Shown in pieces: positions 12,262 to 25,412 of a DNA stretch of 64,000 nucleotides (position 1 is its first letter; the number at the start of each line of letters is the position of its first letter). Under the pieces are notes generated by a model that did no database searches, was not told the DNA's origin, and worked only from the letters and a program-made list of their open reading frames with translations. Source of the stretch: Erythroxylum novogranatense (taxonomy: Eukaryota; Streptophyta; Magnoliopsida; Malpighiales; Erythroxylaceae); NCBI GenBank assembly GCA_029891385.1, contig CM057230.1:53733414-53797413 (forward strand), written 5' to 3'. A program made the translations under genes and the position numbers.

Positions 12262-13303
12262 ATCTCCCATCTACACTAAAGTCAACCGCCTATGTATCTT
12301 ATATCATATCTATCCATTTGTTTGTGATGAGACAATGAGTTTGTGAGAGGATCTGCAAGATTATCTTTAGTGGGATTTTACTCCATTATTTCCTTGATCA
12401 AGTAAAACTTCTCGAGTACATATTTAGACCTTTGATGAGACCTTAGTTTCGTTGGTTGTGCAATGGCAACATTGTTGTTACAATATAATACTATAGGCTC
12501 AACAATGCTAGGAACCACTTCAAGTTCAATGATGAACTACTAGATCTAAACCGCTTCTTTTACTGCCTCTGACACTAAAATGCACTCTTTCTCAGTCATA
12601 AAATCTGCAACGGTTTATTATTTAGAACTCTTCTAACTTATTGCTCCATCATTTAGAGTAAAGATATACCCTAACTATGATCTACTATCATCTGGATCTG
12701 ATTAAAAACTAGAATCTAAATACCTATGAATTCTCAATCCAACCCCTTTATAGACCATGAAAACATTTGTAGTCCTTAAGTACTTTAAAAAGCTTAAGTA
12801 CTTTGAAAAGCTTGAACTAAAAGATTGTGACACCATATTAATGTTCAATTCAAGTTTCATGGCAAACCTAATTAGCCTAAATTTTCATTATATTCAATTT
12901 TTAGCATGTGTAGCTCCACTGAATATCCTTCTACCATCTTGCATCGAAATAAAGTTGTGGAAAACCAATACATCTCTACCCTGCTTTGTAAACCAAACAA
13001 CCCCTTAAGATGTAAACATATGGGACACGCATCTATGTTTTCATGATGCCTCTGAAGCTCCAGAGACATACTAGCTAACATCACGCATCTAGCTTATTCA
13101 ACGAAATCAATATAACGTTGATATCTCTCCCAAACCTCATCAATCTTGTCCAAACTAGGCTTTGGTGGAATAGTAGTGTCATGAACATATAATTTCTTTT
13201 CTTGCCTAAAAACAATTCTCAAGTTGCAAAACCAGTCTAAGAAATTAGATCCAGTTAGCTTGTTAGCATCCATGATACTTCTCAACAACAAATTAGTACT
13301 CAT
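12262..13303 (-). pseudogene. Copia gag/RNase H deletion derivative, second copy
   Basis: Minus-strand reading from ATG at 13303: gag signature LTGSNFLDWFCNLRIVF, then the second gag block at 13084-12872. Below about 12810 it jumps to the RT/RNase H boundary (FLKYLRTTNVFMVYKG) and RNase H: SDPDDSRS near 12690, GYIFTLNDGAIS, VADFMTEKE near 12590, IVLYCNNNVAIAQ near 12480, RSHQRSKYVLEKFYLI near 12420 and EDNLADP-like KDNLADPLTNSL near 12350. Protease, integrase and most of RT are deleted. Stops in several places (SF*SDPDD, GAIS*KSSK**) show it is dead. The RNase H end lies next to the 3' LTR, so the order is normal for copia. Confidence 0.88.
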
Positions 13304-14254
13304 CTTCTTTGAAAATTAAAAGATATAAAAGAACAAGTATTAGTTTAAAACCTTTGCTTGATTCTAATTACTGATTTAATAACTAATTTAATTTAATAAT
13401 TCAACTCTTCAAATTTTAAAATAATCCTAATAAACATAATCATTTGAAAAAAAAATTCAAACATTTAGAAAAACACTTTTTCAAATCTATTAGGAATTAA
13501 AATAATTAAATTAGTTTAATTAAAACTAAGGCTTTAAAATAGATAAAAATTAAAATGGAAAAGGTGTAAGAACTGTCTGACACTTGTAATGCCTGCACCA
13601 ATATGCTTTTTGTAGGGTACATGTATTGCGTACGCCTTAGTTAATGCACCATCATTTTTCAAAATTAGGGTTTATGAATTGCCGCCTTCTTCTGCTTCAG
13701 TCTCACACCAATGCAAACTGGGTTTTTCTCTGTCACCACTCCTCCCACCTCCTCCTAGTGTTTCACCTGTGTGCACACTTCACCATCGACTTATATGGGT
13801 GATTATCATCGTTGACTATTGGGTGACTCCATCACCAACAACAATGTTTGTTGTTGGTGGTGATTCACCATAGAAGAAGCTATCTTTTGGATTTATTCGA
13901 ACAAACAATCAAACATCTAGAATGAAAACACCTAGATTCTCATTCAATCTCAAAATATGCATGTTTCTAGAAAGCAATAATGCAGAACAGAGGATTAGGG
14001 CATACATACTTGTTTCTCTATAATACAATCAACCAGAAGTTAAAAATAAAGGGGACATACGTAATCGATTTCTCAAATATCAAACAAGAAGTAGAGAACA
14101 AATAAAAGAGCCTCACTACAAAATTCTCCAAAAATCAAATTCAAAGAATTAATTAAATCAAACCTTGTTTCATTAAAAACATTGTTTTCAATTCTTGATT
14201 TTTATAAAATCAATAACAATCAAGCAATTAATTCAAGTTAAACAATTAAAGGAG
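13304..14254 (-). other. Copia untranslated leader, second copy
   Basis: AT-rich non-coding leader between gag and the primer-binding site. No ORF is worth calling. It pairs with 587-1540. Confidence 0.6.
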
Positions 14255-14266
14255 GCTTTGATATCA
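14255..14266 (-). other. Copia primer-binding site, second copy
   Basis: The minus strand reads TGATATCAAAGC, a decayed initiator-Met primer site next to the LTR edge at 14268. Confidence 0.75.
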
Positions 14267-14267
14267 C

Positions 14268-14431
14268 TATTGGAGAACCAACCTTGATCGAATCATATGA
14301 TGTAGTAAAAAATAAATTTTATGATTTCCGATTACATCACAATAAACGAATAACTTGAAAAACAAGAATCATGAAATAAAGGAATTGTACCTAATCCAAA
14401 GTTCTTGCTAAAACCTTTTTATAACATTTTC
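14268..14431 (-). repeat. Copia 5' LTR piece, second copy, interrupted by T
   Basis: The first 164 bp (plus-strand order) of the right copia LTR. It ends in the T target TTTTC (14427-14431), which is repeated at 33464-33468 where the LTR continues. Confidence 0.8.
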
Positions 14432-16346
14432 TGTTGGACCCCGATCTTTTAGTGAAAATTAGAAATTATTACATGAAATTAAATGACTTTTTTTGCATAT
14501 GAACTTTGTTATAGATGTTATTGTGCTATGAGAAAAGAATTGATGGGAGTTGATAAATTTGAGATTTGAGTATAATTGTTTGGGTTATGAAAGAAAAAGT
14601 GAAAGAGATTATTGAAATGGAAGTTGGAAAAGCAAGAAATGATTAGTGAAAGTGTTATATTTTGGAGAATTAAGAAATTTGACTTCTTGGAGTAGAGAGT
14701 TGACTTTTTGATTTAGGCAGAATTTGAGAAAATGATATTCATGAAAATTGTAGCTTCTGTTGAAAGCTTTCTGTCGCCATAAAATATGCTATTTTTCAAT
14801 ATCGGGATTGAAAGTTATGATCTTTAAAAGTTAAGTGTATTTTTTCTTTGGTTTTGGAAAATGCTCTAAGTGTAGGATTGTGTATGCTATGTTTTGAGGC
14901 AATTTTTGGACTGATATGTTGTGAATTGAGTTAAGTAGTCTACAAGAAAGTTATAGAGGAAGTTTATAGCTTTTCAATGATGTGTAATATGTTATTTTTG
15001 GTTGTAGAAATTAGAAGATTTGAAATTTTAAAGTTTGGATGTGGTATAGGATGACATTTAAGTGGGCAGTGCCTTTGATTAGAAATTTGACTTCCTTATA
15101 GGCCAAATTGATTTTTCAGTTCTTCATGTAAGTTGTAGAGCTTCCTTTCATCTTTCTTTTGATACCAAGTTTGTGAAATTTGGAGTTTTGGGTCAAACGT
15201 TATAATGTTTACAAGTTTTGGTACTGTTTATGAGGAGCTTGTCAATCGGTCATCTTGGAGTAAAATTTTGACCCCTTTAGAGACCGAACTTGCTTTTGAG
15301 TCCTTCTTGAAAATAGTAGATCTGTCTTTTATCTTTCCAACGGTACCAAGTTTGTAAAATTTGGAGTTCGGAGACAAAAGACATGAAGGGTAGAAGTTAG
15401 GAGGTCGGAATCGCGTGAGTCGATCATTCACCTCCGCCTGATCGGGCGAAAGTCTGCTGAGCAATACCAGCGTCTTGGTCTACTGTCAAATCCCGCTGCG
15501 TGGTCGATTTTCGACCAACCGATCTCTCTTCCTTCTTTTGGCCATAACTTTTTCATCCGACCTCCGATCAACCTAATTTTTGAAGCATTGGACCCCTAAG
15601 ACATTTTTCTATCTCTACATACCTTGCTGATCGGTCTTGATATTGAATTGAAAAAGGTGGATCGAAACAAAGTGTGATGATCGGTTGAAAAGGTCTAACT
15701 ATGCTTCAGTATTTTGGTGATATCTTGATCTGTGGAGATGCGATTGATCTGATTCTTATTGCAAAATAAAATAGAGACTTGGGGCTACAAGTCATATTAC
15801 GGAATTAAGTTTCAATTTAGCCTTTAAGACTTTCAATTTCTGAATGGAAGTCGGGTTTAGTGTACAGTCTTGGATTAGGAAAATCTGAAAGTATTTTGGC
15901 CATAACTTTTGCTCTAGTAATCGAAATGAGATTCTTGATTTGGATTCAACTAAAAGATAAGGCTACAATTTTCTGAAGGAAGTGAATCTTAATTCAGGTC
16001 TCTAAGAATGTCAATTTTCGGATGGAAGTAAATTGCTGGAAAATGTTTTAGCATAAGACAAGTATGAAATGTTTAGAGTATAACTTTTGATGTAATGCTC
16101 CAAATTGGATGATTTTGGTGTCATTATGAAATTAAGACATTAAGGAACATTTCTATAAGGAATTTTGACAAAATCTTCAAATTGATAGTGCGAAACATAT
16201 CCGAAAGTAAGCTTGAAATAAAGTAAAGTGCAAGGGCAAATTAGGAAGTTTACTTAATTGTTAAGTTTTAAAGGCATACAAGTAAGGGTTTTAGGGTCTT
16301 TTATCAATCATTAATGACATGGCAATAAGAGTTGTTGTTTAAGAAG
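14432..16346 (+). repeat. T LTR1, 5' part
   Basis: Matches 28759-30711 of LTR2 and 1717-3626 of the first copy. It ends at the N target AGAAG (16342-16346). The CpG-rich patch at about 15412-15505 differs sharply from its counterparts. Confidence 0.9.
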
Positions 16347-16602
16347 TGTAACATCCCGTCATTGATGGGAAGGTCATATTGGTAAATTGAGGCGGGATAG
16401 GATATTACCGCATAATATTGACTGAACATCCTGTTGACCTCTAATTTTGGAGGCCATGAGTCTTTTGCACATGCACATATAGGTACATGCATTCGTGACT
16501 TTTTCCGGCATTTGATTATGAATATGATATGAATTGTGATTTGAGAGATAATTAGATTTAATTGTGATTTATTGGAAATTTTGGAATAATTGGAGTCCGA
16601 AT

Positions 16603-18400
16603 CAATGTTATGAATACCGCATCTGCCTCGATGCGGATTGGGTTCAGAAGGCTAATCAGTATGTCGATCGATCTACATCTGCACCGCTTCGAATATTTTT
16701 AAATTTATAAAATAGTCCTAAATTTTTAAAATTGCAAAATAGTCCATCTTGATATATTATATAGTTTCTCTTATACACTTTACTAGTTTATCGCTTACAT
16801 CAACCATGCTTTCAAAATCTTAATAATAAATAATAATGACAATTAATTTGAAATAACAATAATTTTAAATATTTTACATATAAATAATAACCACAATTAA
16901 TATAAACAAAGACAATCATCATCATACAATTATGAAACTAAAAATAATACAAAGCATTTAAAATATTACAATCATACAATTTCATCATTATAATACAAAT
17001 ATTATTTACTTTATTTATACAAAGTTTTAAAATTAAGTTATTAAATATAAAATTTCAAAAATTCAACACTAAAATAAAAATTTTAAAATAATTATTTTTA
17101 TGAAAAGTATAATTTTAATTTTAATATTACACAAAATTAAATATTTAAAAGAGTTTATTTGTTTTAAATATTCATTTTAAATTCAAAATTAACTAATCTA
17201 AAATTTTAGTTGACTTCCATTAATTTTAGAGTTTAATTTATACCACATAATTTTTAATTATTTTATAAGCACTTTTATGTCCTCTACATTCTATAACACC
17301 TTTTAACTAAAGAAAGATGGACTTTAATAAAATTATATAAAATATATTGTTATTAAATATATAAAGCAAAAGTGCATTAACGTTAATTGTTAACATATAA
17401 TCACTTCAAAATCTTAATCTTTACGTCAGTAAAATTTTTATTGAAATCCAATTATTATAGAATTTTATTAAGATATTTTAATTTAAAATATTTTAATAAA
17501 AAGAAAATTACTGATTTCTAATATATATAAAATTTCAAATCTACTTTTCTAAAAAATAATAAATTAATTAACTTTAATAATAAGTTTTGATTTAATTGAA
17601 TTAATTAATTTATATTGTATACAAGCATACAAGTATACATATATACATATATATATATAAACAATACAAAACTTGCCATTAGGTTTAGGTTTTCGACTCT
17701 TCTCTGAGCCGCTCACTCTCTCTTTCTAGTTTCTACCTCTCTCTCTCTCTCTCTTTTTCTACTCTACTTCTCAACCGCCGCAATCATCTCCTATTAGCTA
17801 TTGATTTTGTTTCGGTTTCCTTGCGGTTAATTTAGTTTCCTTGTGGTTTTTTTTCCAGTTTTTCCAACCGAGCGTCGAGGAGGATTGGTGGAGGCGACGG
17901 TCGAGGAAGACGGAAGAGCAGGCGGCAAGGAGCGGCGAGGAGCGATGAGGAGGGAGGAGCAGATCCGACTTCCGAGGAGCGACGAGCATATCTGAGGAGG
18001 GAGGAGGGAGGACCAGATCCGAGGAGAGAGGGAGGAGGACGACCAGATCGGCGATTTACAGCGACACCAGATCCGGACGACGGAGGAGCAAATGACGACG
18101 AGGGGAGGAGCAGCAATAACATGCATTTAGAGGGAGGAGAGAAACCGAAGAAGAAGAGAAGGTCGGGGGGGGTGCGGACCGCCGGTAGATTTTTAGGTTT
18201 AATTTTTTTTATTTGCAATTTCGTCCCTAAAAGTTTCATTTTTTGCAAAACGGTCTCCAAAATACCGGTATTGACGAAACTGACCGGTACCAACCGGAAT
18301 CAAAAGCCGGTACTTTTGAGCCCGTTCTGGTACCGGTTTCAGGCCAGAACGAAACATTTCGGCCGGTACCGGCCGGAACGGAACGATATCCGTTTCATTA
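16603..18400. mobile_element. hAT-like non-autonomous element W, second copy
   Basis: Same element and site as 3882-5695. The 8-bp duplication is now GTCCGAAT (16595-16602) and GTCTGAAT (18401-18408), differing by one C/T. It is slightly shorter (1798 bp). Several short blocks, including about 16611-16690, 18045-18130 and 18270-18395, differ strongly from the first copy while the rest is nearly identical. Confidence 0.75.
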
Positions 18401-18964
18401 GTCTGAATAGTTGATTTGGGAATATTTTAGAGTGACTGTTAATTGATTGTGAACCTTAGAAATTTTTCTGAAAATTTGGGAGAAAATGTCCAGACTGGAA
18501 ATTTCTCGAGTGGCGGACTGATTGAATGAATTGGACCGAAATAATTGTCCATTGGCAATGAAAATTTAGAATTATGATTTTAGAAATTAATATGTCGAGC
18601 CATTGAGATTTGGAGATGACTTGGACCGAAATAAAACCGATTAGAAAAGAGATTTAAATGTTTTGGGAGGAAAATGACAAGAGGCTTATTTGTTTTGTAT
18701 ATATATGTTCTACGCTTTGAGAATTGAAGAAAGGAAAAGAAAATTGTTTTCTCCCTAGGCGCGATCGTTCTTCTTCTTCCTGAGACTTTCAATTTTCCTC
18801 CTTCCTCCAACGAATGATCTTCGTTCCTCCCTCCTTGTGTAAAGCTTTGCTTGATGCTTAAGGGAGCTGATATTTTGTGTGGATTTAAGAGTTAACCATG
18901 GAAGATGGAGGAAGTGAAAAGAGTTGGAAGATTTTCGGAGATTTGAGGATTTGAGCTTGAATTG

Positions 18965-18970
18965 GTAAGT
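18965..18970 (+). other. Splice-donor-like GTAAGT in LTR N
   Basis: TTG/GTAAGT after the pyrimidine-rich leader, conserved with 6264-6269 in the first copy. Similar sites sit after the leader of LTRs X, T, V, S and G. Confidence 0.4.
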
Positions 18971-19097
18971 AATTGATTTTATGTTGTTAATTTATTGTGG
19001 TTAAAGCATGCATGGGGTTACTTGTTAAAGATTAAAGTGTATGAATTAAGTTAGGACTAGTTTTAGAGAGAGATTGGGCAAAAAACTGATCGGAGAA

Positions 19098-19400
19098 GAC
19101 GACCTGCGACTCGCACGTCGCGGCGTGCGTGAAGCCTCGCCACGGCGAATTAACATGTAATTCGTCACGGCGAGCGGGAAGGATGACGTCGCGGCGAGCT
19201 CAAAAAGGTTGGACGCCGCGGCGAACTCCTCTCGACGTCGCGGCGAGCGCAAGTCTTCCACGCTGCGACGAGTCTCCTTTCATGCATCACGGCGAGTTCC
19301 AAGAAAAGAAACGTTCGCTGCGGCGAGCGACATCACACGTCACGGCGAGTGGCTCCAGACGCCGCGGCGAGCGGTTTGAAGTCGCGGCGAGGGGAAATTT
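19098..19400. repeat. CpG-dense palindromic block of LTR N, second copy
   Basis: Variants of CGTCGCGGCGAG every 15-40 bp. It aligns with 6398-6700, with local rearrangement at 19160-19260. Confidence 0.8.
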
Positions 19401-21268
19401 TCTGAAGTGATTCAATTTAGTTTTTGGGGCATAACTAATGGTGTAAGCCTCCAATTGAGGTGATGTTTGATTCGTTGTGACCTAGAGAAAGAGGTCTACA
19501 ATTACGGAAAAGAAAGAAAGTTTGAATTCATGTTTTTTAGATCTCAATTAGTGAAAGAAAGTAAGAATGTGATTGTATTTTACCTAAGGATTGTTATTGA
19601 AAATTGGAGTTTAATGTGAGACTTTGAAAATAAAGTCAATGCTACTGGGAACTTTAGAAACTGAGCATAAAAGAATGAATTCGATCTAGAAAATAGTGAT
19701 GTTGACTTTGAGGTATTACCATAGCAAAAATGACTTGATAAATTGACTGAAAATTAGAATTGAAATTGGAAGTTCTGTAATATGTTATTGAATCGAAATG
19801 AGCCGATATTGATCAATTGAGTGAAAGTTAGATACTGAGTAAAAGAAAATAGAAAGTGGGAAATGGTACCGGAAAAATCATGAATAGGCATAGTACATCT
19901 TTTATTTAAGGCATGTGCATCATTAATTATTTTGACTGTGCATTATGTAATGAATGGAATTATTTGATTGTTATAGAGCCGATGGATCGATAATCCACGG
20001 ATCGTGCTGAGACTTCCAGGCAGGTAGCTCGGAAGTTCAGGTGAGTAACCTAGTTGGTTTCTCAACCTGTATGTGTTTAATATTTTGCAATTATGCCATT
20101 TGGAGATAATGGAGGGATATATGTGTTTGCCTTGATTGATTTTGGACCACGGGTGTCTGGAGTATTTGAATCTGATATTGAAGTGCAAATTGTGTATACT
20201 GTATGTGAATGATGCTATGAAATGAATTGTGAATATGAAATTTGTTAATCACTGAATTACCGGACCGAAGGTCCGAAGGAATGGGAACTGGCCTTTGAAA
20301 TGTAAAATGATTGTGAATGTGAATTGAGACATGTTCATTCATGCATAAAGGCATGATCAGATAAAGACAGTTGTGACCTGAGCAGCCAATAATGCCTTGG
20401 TATCGCTTGTCCCCTGAGGTGGTGTAACACCCCACACCCGTAAGACCCGAACCCGATATCGTTGGTGATATCCGAGTCCGTGTCCCACGAGAGTGGCGTA
20501 CTACATCAGTCGATTTAAAAATCAGTATACACTTTTTTTTTCTTTTGTGGAGCCATTAACTCCACGTTCACACGGCAAACACAGTAAGTAAATAAAATCC
20601 GTGTTTAATATAAACCAGCCAGATTATTACGGTCATCCAAATAATTACAATCACCAATGCGGTAAAATATTACTACCACAATGGCTCAAGAAAATACAAT
20701 GCCTTGTTATACAAATGATTGCGAATACAATTTACTAAAACACTAATGCGGAACCTTAACCGATCCCGATCTCTAACCTTTACTCGACTACAGAGACATA
20801 CTCCGTGTCAACCGGGTATTCTTCAGACCTGAAAAATAAATGCAAATTTTGGGTGAGTTTTGCGAACTTAGTGAGAAACCATCATCGATGGTTCACTCAA
20901 ATCATGCATTACGCCCGTGGCGTCTGATGCAATCTGATAATCATCAATTACCAATAAGCGGTCAATAACCATATCCAAGAATCGGTAAACCATTCACAAG
21001 AATACATACCATCACGAAGAAGACTTATCACAAAAAAGTCATTTATGCGAATGCAATGCATATGTGACTCTTTCCGATTATTCATGTGTGCCCAAGTGCT
21101 CGGTCGGTGTTCGGTGGGGACGCGTCAGATTTTCTCCCTCGGGCTCGTGGCGGTCGATCTGATATGAGAGCTCGAAGCTCTTATCGATAATAATAGCAAC
21201 TTGGGCACGTCCATTATCGATCATGCAATTATGCATGCGATGCAATATGCAATAAATGTACGGTGTTT

Positions 21269-21356
21269 GGCTATAAAGCCCAAAGTATCGATGAATCAAT
21301 GATATGGCTATAAAGCCCAAGATAGCGAAGAAATTGAAGACGGTGGCTATATAGCC
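21269..21356 (-). repeat. Three tandem GGCTATAAAGCC hairpins in LTR S
   Basis: GGCTATAAAGCC at 21269-21280 and 21306-21317, and the perfect palindrome GGCTATATAGCC at 21345-21356, spaced 37 and 39 bp. Confidence 0.75.
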
Positions 21357-21974
21357 CGATCTATCAATATCGGTATCATTCATGACAAGAAAATCATATA
21401 ATACAATCATCCACTTTATACATGCCGAAATCATACAATTCCCTTTGCACGTAATTCACGTTGAGCATATAAACAACCGAAATTTGAGAAACCAACTAGG
21501 TTACTCACCTATTACTTCCGAGCTAATGCCGGAAAGCCTCTGTGACGTCGGTCAATCGACGCTCCAATTGGCCTCTATAAGAATCAGAAAAAGTACGAGT
21601 CACGAAATATGAAATTTGTGCTCATGTTGATGAGATATGCATGTTCATGAATTCCCGGTCCTAATTCAATATTTTCCCATAATAAAATTCTATGAAAAAT
21701 TAGAAATCCATAAAGCGCCGACGGCATGCAATTCGGACCTCTATAGGTCCTCAATTAAATAAAACAGTGTTTACATGTTCCGTCAATAGGGGCTACGTCA
21801 AATTCCCGTCTAAAAATTCCCGTTTTCTCATAATATGAAATTAAATGTTCAACGAATCCGATGCCTCTGGAATCAGGTCAATCGGACGTCGGACGGGAAA
21901 GAAATTGACAACAGAACAATCGGATCAATTTAATACCAAATAAAAATTCAAAAACAGTAATATTTATTTATCCA

Positions 21975-22225
21975 TAAGCCTGCCTCGCGGGGGCGAGACG
22001 CCGCCCTCGCGAGGCGATTTCACCTTCTGTCATGTCGCGAGGCGGCGTCGCCTCGCGACCAGCCTCTTTAAATCTCGCCCTCGCGAGGCGCAACGTCGCC
22101 CTCGCGAGGCTGAATCATCCTGCTTCGTCGCGAGGGCAAGCCGTCGCCCTCACGACCAGGCCAATTATCTCGCCCTCGCGAGGCGAGAAGTCGCCCTCGC
22201 GAGACGGCGAGTTCCCCTGCCTTGT
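21975..22225. repeat. CpG-dense palindromic block of LTR S
   Basis: Eight copies of TCGCGA in about 250 bp, mostly as CCCTCGCGAGGCG, forming near-perfect inverted repeats (for example 22169-22187). There is no plausible protein. Confidence 0.85.
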
Positions 22226-25200
22226 CCTTTTCTTTTTTTTTTCCAGATTTCAATTCCTAATTTCCAACTACTCTAACTTTTAGCACACAAATCAGAAAAA
22301 TACCCACTATACCTCATTGGAAAGCTTATGAAAAGCTCTACAATTCTCAAGAAGACCATAAAAATCAATTCCAACCCTAAGGGTGTCAAATAATCCATCA
22401 AACCTTCTGCCTACTCAATTTCCATCAACACAGAGCAGTACATTTACAATTTCATAACTCACTTATTCTTCAGAAATAAATTACCACAAAAATATGGTCA
22501 ATAAGTTCACAATGTCCTCTACAACTTTCATGAACAACCCAAAATCAAATTCTATTGCTAAGCCAGTCAATTAATTCATTCAATGTCACTGTCCCTGAAA
22601 TCCTTCACTTTGGGCAGTAATCTTACAAGAAGCATAACTTCCAGTATATAAGTCAATAAAATCAGAACTTTATATCCTTGTAAAGATAACATCTCAAACT
22701 TCAATTTTCATGAAGCACTCAACATCCAATTCGATCTCTAACAATTTAAAAACTGTTATGGAAGTTTCTATTATCATCAGCCATTCATAACCTAATGTAG
22801 GATCAGTTTTTGAAAAATCATATCTCCCAATTCTGACTTCTAAAAATTACATAACAAATATCAATTTCAAGATAATCTCTTCCTCTACAACTTTTCAGAA
22901 GCTCACTCACACCAATTCAGTCCACATAAAATGTTAAAATTGCCTCCAATCAGTAAACTCACAAAATCACACTTAAGCTAGGTTTCATCCAAAATGCTCA
23001 AAACCAGTCATGAGTAATCAATTCATATCTCCCAATACACAATTCTAAAAATAGCAAGATCAGTAGAAATGGAAAGATAATCAAATATGCTACAACTTCC
23101 ATGAAGGCCATTCTCCCAAATTCCATCTCAATTAATTCATAAAAATCAACAAAACTCAGATGTCATGGTTGCGGTTACTGTTCATAGGCAATGGAACAGG
23201 AACTTTCCCATTCAAAAATTCACCCTTCTATCATTGGAATTCAACAACACCTATTTCATACTAAATTGAAGCCAACATCCCAAAGTTTCAGTGGACACTA
23301 ACCTTACCTCATTTGCATTTTTACACAATAAGTTATGAATAAAACAGTAGCATCACTTATAATTCCAACTTTCCAGATTTAAGGTTAACCTTAGTTCAAC
23401 CACTTCCAATGCCTTTTTCACATCACTAGACATCAAAATAAATACAAATTAAATATTACTCCAGTCATACATATACTAGGGTTAATACTGAAAAATTTAC
23501 AGCATTTAATTCCTCAATTCGAATACTCAAATAATTATCCTTATTCAATTCAAAATCAAACCATATCATTACTTTCAATTCAGTCATCACTTAGCTTTAT
23601 ACCCATTACTTTAAATCATATAATCAACACTTTAATGTCTACATGAACCTTATACATGCTTTAAATCCTTATATTAGCTACCCCATACTATCATGACATT
23701 TATTTCCATGTAAAATACATTTAAAGATCAAAACTTAAGGAAAACTTACCAAATCAAAACCTCCTTCAAACCTTCAACAATCACTTTCTAACTTTTACAC
23801 CAAAGTACTAACCTTCTTCCTTCCCAAGCATATACCAAACTCATCTTCTAGCTTTGATGGAATCAAAGAGAAGAGCTTGAAGTTATGGAGAAAGAGGAGA
23901 AAGAAGAGCTAAACTTGCGATGGTTTAATCCAGAGGGTTTTTGTGTTTGAAATTTGGATGAGTTATATAAATCCTTAACAAATTCTACAACTTTCCTTTA
24001 AACAAACATAACCGAGAGCATTTAAGAAGGAACATTTAATGAAGCTTTTAAATGGCAAAGCTTGATTGGTTCTACATTAAAAGAAAGGTCAAAGTATATT
24101 AGTTTAATCCAGTCCAAAATTTCTACTCCATTTAACTCCAATGACCCTACTTTCAGTCCCAAAATAAAATACCCAATATTACAGATCGGTGGGTAGCGAT
24201 TTTGCTACTGAGAATCGAATTTGTTCGCTAATTGACGATTTATCCGATCCAAAATTTCCGAATTATTTTTCCGAGAATTAATGAAATTCCTAAAATTATA
24301 AAGCAGTAATGATGCACTCCAAATGATTTTTCAATCACGACAATCACCTTTTTCTACCCCAAAACATGTTTAGGCCAGTCACCGGCGATTTTGCCGATCC
24401 GGGAATTTTCTCCGAAAAATTCCAGAAAAATTCCTGAAAATCCCTTAAAATCGAAAACGCTTAACGGCCTTTTCGAATAATTTTTCAAATCCCATAACCA
24501 CGTTTAGCACAATAAAATACCGTTAGGCCCAATTACCGGGAATGTCATGAATGCATTTACCGTAATTCAATGTACACAATTAATACTGTGTATCAATCCT
24601 ATTATGCATGAACAGTAATGATTATTCCTTATCAATCCCATCCTATGCCAATTTTACTATTTTACCCTTCCAGGAGGGGGTGGGATGTTACAGGTGGTGC
24701 ATACCTTGAGGGCTCTCCCACGCAGTGCTCGGATATCATTTTAAGGTTCATTGTATCAGGGCTTCAAGCCCACCGAAACATTGTTACTGAACCGAGCCTC
24801 GAGCTCGAGGGGAGTTAGTGCATACCCTGAGGGCTCTCCTACTCCCTAGATACGTCTGATTACTGATCACTGATAGGCGTTCGGTCACAACACCGTAATG
24901 AAAATGGACAGTGTCACATGTGCATTTCATATATAAATGATTAAATGTGGATAGTGTGATATTTTTGAAAGTGATATATGTGATACTATGAATTGTGTGA
25001 ATATGCATGAGTTGAGTGAACCATCGATGATGGTTTCTCACTGAGTTCGCAAACTCACCCAACATTGCAATTATTTTTTTCAGGAATTGGCGAGTACTCC
25101 GTTAGACAAACGGGAGTATAATTACCACAAGCAAGGCAAAGTTTGGCGTCGGGATCAGTCTCATGTCTGCATTTGAGTCATTTTGGTTATATGTGAAACA

Positions 25201-25412
25201 GTGTATTTTCGCAGATAAATATTGTTTTTGTATCGTGGCCCAAATAGTTTGCCGATATCTGCGCACTCTATTATTTTCAAAAAGAAATTAGTTGGTTTTT
25301 CGACTTTTAAATTGATGTGACCGTTCTAGCATACTACCCTCGTGAGGCACGGGCTCGGATATCACCATCGATATCGGGTTCGGGTCTTGTGGGAGTGGGA
25401 TGCTACAAGAAG

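Larger units (their letters stand above)
20423..24692 (-). mobile_element. Solo LTR family S, inverted inside N
   Basis: 4270 bp, TGTAACACCCC at the left and GGGATGTTACA at the right, flanked by GGTGG (20418-20422 and 24693-24697). The left end is the inverted homologue of the N 3' end (both carry the GACCCGAACCCGATATCG motif), so S is a relative of N inserted in the opposite orientation. There is no internal domain. On the minus strand it has a donor-like GTAAGT (complement at 23744-23749), a CpG block at 21975-22225 and three GGCTATAAAGCC-type hairpins. Confidence 0.9.
16347..25407 (+). mobile_element. Solo LTR family N, second copy, with W and S nested inside
   Basis: TGTAACATCCCG at the start and GGGATGCTACA at the end, flanked by AGAAG (16342-16346 and 25408-25412). 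Removing S and its duplication leaves about 4.79 kb, and removing W as well about 2.98 kb. There is no internal domain or second LTR, so it is a solo LTR left by LTR-LTR recombination. The uninterrupted site is visible at 30707-30711 in T LTR2. Family assignment to Tekay-type gypsy rests on the terminal motif, length and 5-bp duplication. Confidence 0.9.

Noticed and set aside
20423..24692. S as a DNA transposon because its ends are inverted (TGTAACA/TGTTACA)
   Set aside because: TG...CA ends, a 5-bp duplication and homology to N fit a solo LTR. Short inverted ends are normal for LTRs.
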